From Saprospiraceae bacterium UBA6168 (GTDB lineage Bacteria; Bacteroidota; Bacteroidia; Chitinophagales; Saprospiraceae): a DNA stretch of 31,464 nucleotides. The notes under the pieces are model-generated. The model worked only from the letters and a program-made list of their open reading frames with translations, did no database searches and was not told where the DNA came from. Location of the stretch: the NCBI GenBank assembly GCA_002435785.1, contig DIUC01000010.1, positions 1-31,464 on the forward strand, read 5' to 3'. Of the stretch, positions 25,611-31,464 are shown piece after piece (position 1 is the stretch's first letter; each line of letters starts with the position of its first letter). A program made the translations under genes and the position numbers.

Positions 25611-27137
25611 ATGAAAAAAGTAAAATATTCCTTTCTTATCGCTTTTTTACTGGGAGCGATGTCATGTGGGGATGATTTTGGAAATATCAATATAGATCCA
25701 AACAGCCCCAGTGAGGTGCCCACTGATTACTTGCTAACCACAGCCCAAAAGTCCGCCATGGACAATATTTGGGACGAATGGATGAATGGGCGCTTTGGCC
25801 TATTGGTCTCGCAGTATTGGGCACAAAACAACTATACTGATGAAAGCCGCTACGCCTTTAGACAGGGCACCATCAATGATTACTTCAGCCTATATTACAT
25901 TACGTCCCTGCGCGACTTGGAAGAAATAAAGATACTTGTAGCAGCAAGCGACCTGAACGGTTCACCAACCGGCAATAACCAAGTTGCCATTGCAAACATC
26001 CTTCAGAGCTGGTTATTCCATGTCATGACTGATATTTGGGGACCTATACCTTATTCTGAAGCACTTAAAGGCAGTGAAAATCGTACGCCAAAGTATGATT
26101 CGCAGCGCGATATCTACCTTGGGCTCTTGGCTACCTTGGAAAAGGCAAAAGCAGATATAAATTTGGATGCGCCTGGCTTTGCTGCTGGTGCTGATGTTAT
26201 ATATGCGGGCGATATGGCGAAATGGCGGAAATTTGCCGCTTCTTTGATATTGCGGATTGCCATGCGTATGTCGGACGTGGAACCAGACCTTGCAAAAGCT
26301 GCCGTTGAAGCAAACTATGCAGACGCATTTACAGACAACTCTGACAATGCCTATTTCTACTACCTGTCCGGAGCGCCCAACAACAATCCGCTGAACCAAG
26401 ATCGCATCGAGCGGGGAGATGCCGATTTTAGCATGAGCAATATTCTGATTGATAAAACATTGAATGCTTTGTCAGATCCACGGGTAGAAAAATTCGCCGA
26501 CCCTCGTGCCGATGGAGGAGAATATGTAGGCCGCCCCTATGGCCAAGATGTTACGGTAGCAGCTGCCGAGCCGCCAAGCGAGTACTCACAGCCAAGCGGT
26601 GCAGCTGCCGTGTCGAATGGCAATTCTGGCTTTGATGAACATGATGTGTTAGCGCCCACTGCTCCTGGTGTTTTCATGAACTACGCTGAAGTATGCTTCA
26701 TATTGGCAGAGGCGAAGGAACGCGGCTGGAACGTCACTGGAACGGCTCAAGAATGGTACAACAATGGTATTCGGGCTTCCATGAACGAATGGGGCATTTT
26801 TGATGATGCTGCCATTGATGCTTATTTGGCACAACCTGAAGTGGATTATAACGCATCGCAAGGGTCATGGCAACAAAAAATTGGCGTACAAAAATGGATT
26901 AGCCTATATATGCAGGGCGTCCAGGGATGGTCGGAATGGCGCAGGCTGGATTTCGACAAATTGGAGGCTCCTGTGGGCGGTACATTGGCTGATTTGGGTG
27001 GCAATCCAGCTCCCTTGAGGTTGACCTATCCGACCAACGAGCAAACCCAGAACACGACCAACTACAACGATGCCGTGAGCAACTTGCTTGGAGGGCCAGA
27101 CAAATTATTTACCAGGGTTTGGTGGGATACAAAATAA
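25611..27137 (+). CDS. SusD/RagB-like nutrient-binding lipoprotein (SusD-like_2 type)
   Basis: The 508-residue lipoprotein (MKKVKYSFLIAFLLGAMSC, Cys19 followed by GDD, an acidic signal that suits surface exposure) has the SusD helical fold. Marks of the SusD-like_2 branch are INIDPNSPSEVPTDYLLTTA (about 27-46), SQYWAQNNYTDESRY, WLFHVMTDIWGPIPYSEALK, MAKWRKFAASLILRIAMRMS and EVCFILAEAKERGWN. The protein caps the SusC barrel and captures the ligand. The C-terminus KLFTRVWWDTK is the expected family end. A terminator follows immediately, closing the two-gene unit. Confidence 0.93.
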   Translation: MKKVKYSFLIAFLLGAMSCGDDFGNINIDPNSPSEVPTDYLLTTAQKSAMDNIWDEWMNGRFGLLVSQYWAQNNYTDESRYAFRQGTINDYFSLYYITSLRDLEEIKILVAASDLNGSPTGNNQVAIANILQSWLFHVMTDIWGPIPYSEALKGSENRTPKYDSQRDIYLGLLATLEKAKADINLDAPGFAAGADVIYAGDMAKWRKFAASLILRIAMRMSDVEPDLAKAAVEANYADAFTDNSDNAYFYYLSGAPNNNPLNQDRIERGDADFSMSNILIDKTLNALSDPRVEKFADPRADGGEYVGRPYGQDVTVAAAEPPSEYSQPSGAAAVSNGNSGFDEHDVLAPTAPGVFMNYAEVCFILAEAKERGWNVTGTAQEWYNNGIRASMNEWGIFDDAAIDAYLAQPEVDYNASQGSWQQKIGVQKWISLYMQGVQGWSEWRRLDFDKLEAPVGGTLADLGGNPAPLRLTYPTNEQTQNTTNYNDAVSNLLGGPDKLFTRVWWDTK

Positions 27138-27155
27138 TCCCTCCTTCTATGGATT

Positions 27156-27197
27156 AAAAAAGCAGTAAGGGCCAATACTGGCCCTTACTGCTTTTTT
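27156..27197. terminator. Strong terminator after susD-like gene
   Basis: A 12+ base perfect stem, GCAGTAAGGGCC / GGCCCTTACTGC in essence, flanked by AAAAAA on the left and TTTTTT on the right, so it can serve both converging genes. Confidence 0.9.
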
Positions 27198-27217
27198 GCT
27201 TTTTACATGATTAGGTT

Positions 27218-27652
27218 TTACTCCCTACTAACCGAAATCGTATAACCGATGTCTGTACTTGTCCGCTCGCTACTTTTTTTCTCCACATAATCGTATTGCA
27301 CCTGTACTTGTTGCGCTACCGGCTTCGTAGGCAGCCGGAAATGCACCTGCATCGTCTTGTGATAAACCACCCGCAATCCACGGGGCTTCTCCACCATGAA
27401 CTTCAACGACTTCACCAGCCGGATGGCCTCTTCGTCACAGCCGAGGCCGAGTGCATGGCCGATGGTTTTTGCATCCACTACATCCCCTTTGTGGTCAATG
27501 TCGAAACGGACAGTGACGGTGCCCTCCAACTTTTGCGCAAGCGCCTCGGTTGGGTAGCGGAGGTTGTCGCCGATGTACTGCTTCAACGCCTTCGGGCCGC
27601 CCTCGTACCAGGGCTGCTTGATGAAATGCTTGTCTTTGGCTGGCTTGTGCAC
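27218..27652 (-). CDS. TonB C-terminal domain protein without membrane anchor
   Basis: About 144 residues hold one TonB C-terminal domain (about 15-108): WYEGGPKALKQYIGDNLRYP, EGTVTVRFDIDHKGDVVDAK and GCDEEAIRLVKSLKF are the family motifs. A normal TonB has an N-terminal membrane helix and a proline-rich linker; here neither is seen, and an in-frame stop lies five codons upstream of the GTG start, so no longer start is available. A polar tail follows (VQVQYDYVEKKSSE). It is 25 bases after the K+ channel gene and probably co-transcribed. It may be a detached TonB-C used as a binding module rather than an energy transducer. Confidence 0.7.
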   Translation of the reverse strand: MHKPAKDKHFIKQPWYEGGPKALKQYIGDNLRYPTEALAQKLEGTVTVRFDIDHKGDVVDAKTIGHALGLGCDEEAIRLVKSLKFMVEKPRGLRVVYHKTMQVHFRLPTKPVAQQVQVQYDYVEKKSSERTSTDIGYTISVSRE

Positions 27653-27677
27653 AGGCGGTGGATTTAATTAGAAGTCC

Positions 27678-28739
27678 TTAACGCATGTTGGCAAAATAGG
27701 TTCTCATTGCCTCCAACTGTACCCTCGTGCCCAGCAAGATAAAGCTCGAATCCTCTGTGAGTACCGTTTCGGGGCCAGGGTTTACGATGTAGCTGCCGTC
27801 CGAGTGCTTGAACCCTATGATATTGGCTCCCGCCTCCCGGCGAATATGAAGCTCCCGGATTGACTTCCCTTGACACGAGGAAGGCATATTTCGGAAATGA
27901 ATTTCTTCAAACTCAATGTCAGACTCCGACTCTCGCGTGATGTAGGAAAAAAACTCCGTGGCACCCGGCTTACTCACCAAGGTGGCCATATAGAAGCCGC
28001 CAATCTGTTCCGGCATGATGACATGGTTGGCGCCCGCTAACCGCAGTTTTCGTTGGGACTTGGCCGCAGTTGCCCGACTGATGATGTTCAGGTTCGGGTT
28101 CAACTGACGAGCGGTCAATACGATGAACACGTTTTCGGAGTCGTCAGGGAGGGCAGTGATGAGGGCTTTGGCACGGGTAATGCCAGCTCGCAGCAAGGTT
28201 TCGTCGTGGGTGGCGTCATCTGCAATGTATAGCAATTGCTCTCCGTTTTGCTGTATTTCTTCGATGATGGCGGGATTGCTTTCTACCACCACGAAAGGTG
28301 TACGATGGTGCAGAAAATTTTGAGAAATCTCCCGTCCGTAGCGTCCGTAGCCGCAGATGATGACATGGTCCCGCAGTGCATCAATCTTATTGTAGATGGA
28401 TTTCAGGTGCATATTTCTGAAAATTTCGCCATTGATTACATAATAGGAAAACACGGCCAATGCATAGGTAAAGATGCCGATATTTAACAAAATCAAAAAT
28501 GACGAAAACCACTCCCCTGCCGGGCTAAGCGTCCGTACGGCACCGTATCCCACTGTCGCCACTGTAATAGTGGTCATGGAGAACGCCTCCCGGAACGAGT
28601 ACCCCTCCAACCACATATACCCCGCCGTACCCACCAAAAATTCTCCCAAAATCAACGTGAGCGCCAACTGGTTGCTCAAAACAGAGCGTGGCACCATGAA
28701 AAGCCCTCTGACGGCGGGTGAAGTACTCAGTGGTTTCAT
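27678..28739 (-). CDS. Potassium channel with RCK (TrkA-N/TrkA-C) regulatory domain
   Basis: The 353-residue protein has two transmembrane helices (about 23-43 and 80-100) flanking a pore loop with the K+ selectivity filter T62-VGYG-66. Residues about 124-240 form a Rossmann RCK domain (HVIICGYGRYGREI; acidic partner EVES-like VVVESNP), and about 265-353 a TrkA-C domain (SIRELHIRREAGANIIGFKH, VLTEDSSFILLGTRVQLEAM). It is an MthK/Kch-type channel likely gated by ligand binding in the RCK ring. The gene follows the M48 peptidase gene by 63 bases and precedes the TonB-C gene by 25, so the three may form an operon. Confidence 0.9.
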   Translation of the reverse strand: MKPLSTSPAVRGLFMVPRSVLSNQLALTLILGEFLVGTAGYMWLEGYSFREAFSMTTITVATVGYGAVRTLSPAGEWFSSFLILLNIGIFTYALAVFSYYVINGEIFRNMHLKSIYNKIDALRDHVIICGYGRYGREISQNFLHHRTPFVVVESNPAIIEEIQQNGEQLLYIADDATHDETLLRAGITRAKALITALPDDSENVFIVLTARQLNPNLNIISRATAAKSQRKLRLAGANHVIMPEQIGGFYMATLVSKPGATEFFSYITRESESDIEFEEIHFRNMPSSCQGKSIRELHIRREAGANIIGFKHSDGSYIVNPGPETVLTEDSSFILLGTRVQLEAMRTYFANMR

Positions 28740-28802
28740 CGTTTATCATCAGGGGATAGATAAATGGTGACTGGGCCCCGAATCACTAATCACCATTCCC
28801 TA

Positions 28803-29606
28803 CTACAACAGTTTCTTAATCTTGTCGTACTCGGCCTTGTTTGTCTTGGTGCCCTTGCATCCCAGTGACTGCGCTTTGGCCTTGATGTCCTTGATGCGGT
28901 TGCCGGGGTCGGGGTGGGTGGAGAGGAACTCCGGTGGGTTGCCGCCCTTTCCCTTAATTTTTTCAAAAAAACCTGCAGCTCCCGCTGCGTTCAGGCTGCT
29001 GCTGCAAAGGTAAATGACGGACTGCTCGTCCGCATCGGCCTCGTGGCTGCGGCTGAACTTGAGGGACGCAAGCCCTATCGCCAACTGTTCCACCATGCCC
29101 GGATCCTGCTTTCCAGTAACAATGGAGAGCAGGGCATCAATCCCGTAGAGCTTCGTCATCTGTTGCGTGGAATGGCGAAGCGCCGCATGGGCGATTTCGT
29201 GGCCCATCACCCCCGCCAGTTGGTCTTCCGTGTCGAGGAACTTGATGAGGCCCGTGTAAACGTACAAGTGTCCGCCTGGCACTGCGAAGGCATTCAGCGT
29301 TTTGTCGTCCTTGATGATTTGCACTTTCCAGTCGAAATCGTTGGCATGGGGCACCTTGCCGGAGCGCAGCAGTTGGGTTGTGAGGCCACGAATATATTTA
29401 TATACCTCCTCGTTGCCCCGCTCAGGCAAAATGGGGAACTGCTTGGGGTCGCTCTCGATTTGCTTGCTCACCTGAAGGCCGAGCTTTTTATCGTCTTCAA
29501 TGGAAAAGAGGTTGATGTTTCCCGCTTTTTTTAACAAAGTACAATTCCAGGAGACGGAAGCCGTGAGGATGAATGCGAGGAGAAAGATGATTTTTCTTGA
29601 TAACAT
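28803..29606 (-). CDS. M48 family metallopeptidase lipoprotein
   Basis: The 267-residue protein has a lipoprotein-like signal (MLSRKIIFLLAFILTASVSW, then N-C with Cys22). The zinc site is intact: HEIAH with H136, E137 and H140, and the third ligand E189 in SRSHEADADE. NAFAVPGGHLYVYTGLI upstream of the site is the usual M48 phrase. It belongs to the BepA/LoiP-like envelope proteases that clear misassembled outer-membrane proteins. The C-terminal part has LSTHPDPGNRI, a conserved M48 ending. It probably heads an operon with the K+ channel and TonB-C genes. Confidence 0.92.
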   Translation of the reverse strand: MLSRKIIFLLAFILTASVSWNCTLLKKAGNINLFSIEDDKKLGLQVSKQIESDPKQFPILPERGNEEVYKYIRGLTTQLLRSGKVPHANDFDWKVQIIKDDKTLNAFAVPGGHLYVYTGLIKFLDTEDQLAGVMGHEIAHAALRHSTQQMTKLYGIDALLSIVTGKQDPGMVEQLAIGLASLKFSRSHEADADEQSVIYLCSSSLNAAGAAGFFEKIKGKGGNPPEFLSTHPDPGNRIKDIKAKAQSLGCKGTKTNKAEYDKIKKLL

Positions 29607-29625
29607 GGTGAATTTGATTTTATTT

Positions 29626-29633
29626 CAAAGTTA
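29626..29633 (-). promoter_or_regulatory. -7 promoter box of the M48 peptidase gene
   Basis: TAACTTTG on the minus strand is an exact TAnnTTTG match about 20 bases before the ATG at 29606. A TTTG lies 14 bases further upstream, closer than the usual 19-21, so the -33 element is uncertain. Confidence 0.4.
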
Positions 29634-29765
29634 GCTTGCCAATCGCTCAAATGGATGCTTGGCGACCAACCTTAAACGACACAACCCGCCCATAAGCGTA
29701 TGTGTTCAATGTTGCGAAAGGTTTAAAAAATTGACATAGGCCAAGGAGCGGTATTACAAGTTCCA

Positions 29766-30203
29766 TCAAAGAAACCTCGCCTTTAAATCTGGCGTGGGAA
29801 GCCAACAAGCCTCTTTTTTCCCGAACCAGCGATAGCGGTTGCTGGCAATCCAATCATACAAGGCGTTGCGAAGCGGCCTCGGCACGATGCGAAAAACCGA
29901 CAACAGTGGCCAAGCACCGCCAATACTTCCAACAATACGCAATGGGACATCGGAGCGGGTATAGGCTTTTCCTCCATCCACCAGCACGACGGTGTTCAGT
30001 TCGTCGGTGGGCAGGCCATGCTTTTGGAGCAGCATTTGGCCCGCCTCCGATTGGAGCGAGGCAAAGCGGAATTTCGCATGTGGGTCATGCTGGATGACCC
30101 ACTGCACGGAGTCGTTGCATAGGTTGCATATGCCGTCAAAAAGGAGGATGGGATGTCCGCCCCCATCTTCCTTTCCGCTTGCTGATTGCTGGTTGGGTTG
30201 CAT
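29766..30203 (-). CDS. DCC family thiol-disulfide oxidoreductase (DUF393)
   Basis: The 145-residue protein has the family motif LFDGICNLCN with D23, C26 and C29 (D-x2-C-x2-C), near a conserved D-P (HDPHAKFRFASLQSEAG) and a C-terminal WIASNRYRWFGKKEACWLP. The DCC family is thioredoxin-like and thought to reduce or isomerise thiols, though most members lack a known substrate. It lies 39 bases after the helicase gene on the same strand, so it is probably co-transcribed. Confidence 0.92.
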   Translation of the reverse strand: MQPNQQSASGKEDGGGHPILLFDGICNLCNDSVQWVIQHDPHAKFRFASLQSEAGQMLLQKHGLPTDELNTVVLVDGGKAYTRSDVPLRIVGSIGGAWPLLSVFRIVPRPLRNALYDWIASNRYRWFGKKEACWLPTPDLKARFL

Positions 30204-30242
30204 ACTTCGTGGCTATTCAATGGTTCGCAATTGCGGGCATTC

Positions 30243-31464
30243 CTATCGTTTCCCGCCACCTCTTGGCCCTCTTCTGTCACCATCAAAGCGCTTTTTGGGC
30301 TTGTTCTCGTCCCGGTCGCTTTTTATCACAAAGCCTTTCTTCCCCGTGTTCGGCTCTTTGAAGATGGACGACCACTTTGGTTTGTCATCGGAGGAAGCGG
30401 TTTCTTGTTTTTCGGGCTGTGGCTTAGGCGGTTGCGGGGGGCGTTGCTGCTGTGCCCGTGGGTTGGCCTGTTGGTTGCCGCCCTGCCGATTTTCGCCAGA
30501 AGGCTCGCCATCCCTACTACCTCCTCGGCCACGGCCACCACGACCACGGCCACGGGAGGAGTTTGAACGCACTTCGCCATCGCCCGGTGCTGCCGGACGA
30601 GCAACTTGGTTCGTGGCTTGTGGGCGCTGTTCGCCCTTTTGTGGCCTATCGGCTGCGGGGTTGGTGCTTTGCGTTTGCTCCCGGCGAGGTTGCCTTTCGC
30701 CTTGCGGTTCCCGGCGAGGTTGCGCTGCCCTTTGGGATTGCTCCCGGCGTGGCTGGTTGCGCGGTTGGCGAGGGGGCCTTTCATCGTCGGGCCTTTCGTC
30801 CTTGGGAGCACTGCCGAGCGGGAACGGATGCTCGTTCACCACAGGTACTTTTTTGTTGATAAGCCTTTCGATGTCCCGTAGGTAGGCTTTCTCCTCTTGG
30901 TCGCAAAAAGAAAAGGCAATGCCGCTGGCACCTGCCCGCCCGGTACGGCCAATGCGGTGCACGTAGGTCTCAGGAATGTTGGGCAGGTCAAAGTTTACGA
31001 CGTGGGAGAGTTCCTCCAAGTCAATGCCACGGGCGGCGATGTCGGTCGCAACCAGCACCTTAATTTCGCCAGCCTTGAAGTCGCTGAGGGCTTTTTGGCG
31101 AGCGGTCTGCGACTTGTTGCCGTGGATGGCTTGGGCGGTGATGCCTGCTTTTGTTAGGTCTTGCGCCACCCGGTTTGCGCCATGCTTGGTGCGGGTGAAC
31201 ACCAGCGCAGAGCTGATATGCTCCGTTTCAAGCAGGTGGAGGAGTAGGTTTTTCTTGCGGTTTTTGTCCACAAAGAAAATGGACTGGTCAATCAGTTCAA
31301 CGGTGGAAGAGACGGGAGTCACTGCCACTTTCACCGGATTGGTGAGGATGTCATGGGCCAGTTTCGCAATTTCCGGTGGCATGGTTGCAGAGTAGAACAG
31401 CGTCTGCCGGACAGCGGGCAGTGCCTTGATGACCCGCCGCACGTCGTGGATGAAGCCCATGTCG
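30243..31464 (-). CDS. DEAD-box RNA helicase, N-terminus beyond the window
   Basis: The visible part (about 407 residues) begins DMGFIHDVRRVI, just after the DEAD motif region, and contains motif III (SAT), motif V (VLVATDIAARGIDLEELSHV) and motif VI (YVHRIGRTGRAG), so helicase domain 2 is complete while domain 1 is mostly off the edge. A long low-complexity tail follows (about residues 215-405) rich in Arg, Gln, Pro and Gly, with GRGRGGRGRGGS (RGG-type RNA binding) and KGFVIKSDRDENKPKKRFDG, ending RGPRGGGKR. This suits a RhlE/CsdA-like helicase in RNA turnover or ribosome assembly. It reads into the DCC gene. Confidence 0.95.
   Translation of the reverse strand, partial: DMGFIHDVRRVIKALPAVRQTLFYSATMPPEIAKLAHDILTNPVKVAVTPVSSTVELIDQSIFFVDKNRKKNLLLHLLETEHISSALVFTRTKHGANRVAQDLTKAGITAQAIHGNKSQTARQKALSDFKAGEIKVLVATDIAARGIDLEELSHVVNFDLPNIPETYVHRIGRTGRAGASGIAFSFCDQEEKAYLRDIERLINKKVPVVNEHPFPLGSAPKDERPDDERPPRQPRNQPRREQSQRAAQPRREPQGERQPRREQTQSTNPAADRPQKGEQRPQATNQVARPAAPGDGEVRSNSSRGRGRGGRGRGGSRDGEPSGENRQGGNQQANPRAQQQRPPQPPKPQPEKQETASSDDKPKWSSIFKEPNTGKKGFVIKSDRDENKPKKRFDGDRRGPRGGGKR

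Overview
The window looks like chromosomal DNA from a Bacteroidota bacterium, most plausibly from the Saprospiria/Chitinophagia side of the phylum (inference). It carries a SusC/SusD outer-membrane pair, a secreted protein with a type IX secretion (T9SS) C-terminal sorting domain and SprB-like repeat, a bacillithiol gene (bshA), short MKK-type lipoprotein signals with little Shine-Dalgarno signal, and a few promoters with a TAnnTTTG -7 box. No rRNA, tRNA, CRISPR array, transposase or phage gene was recognised.

Left part (1-5.9 kb): a secreted beta-helix-like protein runs off the left edge on the minus strand. Its signal peptide is encoded across a (CT)12 repeat, so it is a strong phase-variation candidate. 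A 665-base gap follows that holds a large palindromic element. Next come a MerR regulator with a degenerate B12-type domain and, divergently, an 865-residue T9SS-exported modular protein closed by a clear terminator.

Middle part (6-13.4 kb): bshA, a 5'-truncated fasciclin remnant next to a small palindromic repeat, an ECF-type sigma factor, a coiled-coil lipoprotein, a bacterial release-factor-like (Dom34/aeRF1-type) protein, a small beta-barrel protein, an OmpA-family lipoprotein with a glycine-zipper segment, and an AsmA/DUF748-like protein.

Envelope-stress-like cluster (13.7-18.3 kb, all plus strand): a short AraC-type regulator with an HMA-derived N-terminus, then a 104-residue anchored protein, a 51-residue lmo0937-type miniprotein, a YtxH protein, an AI-2E-family permease, a low-affinity iron permease family protein, a 39-residue membrane miniprotein and a YihY/BrkB protein. 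Their shared character (small, membrane-bound, stress-type families) suggests a common job in envelope homeostasis, but this is inference.

Right part (18.3-31.5 kb): a sodium:solute symporter and a CPBP protease on the minus strand; pdxJ, separated from them by a heptamer repeat array; the SusC/SusD pair ending in a strong terminator; then a minus-strand run of M48 lipoprotein peptidase, K+ channel with RCK domain and an anchorless TonB-C protein; and finally a DCC thiol oxidoreductase downstream of a DEAD-box RNA helicase that runs off the right edge.
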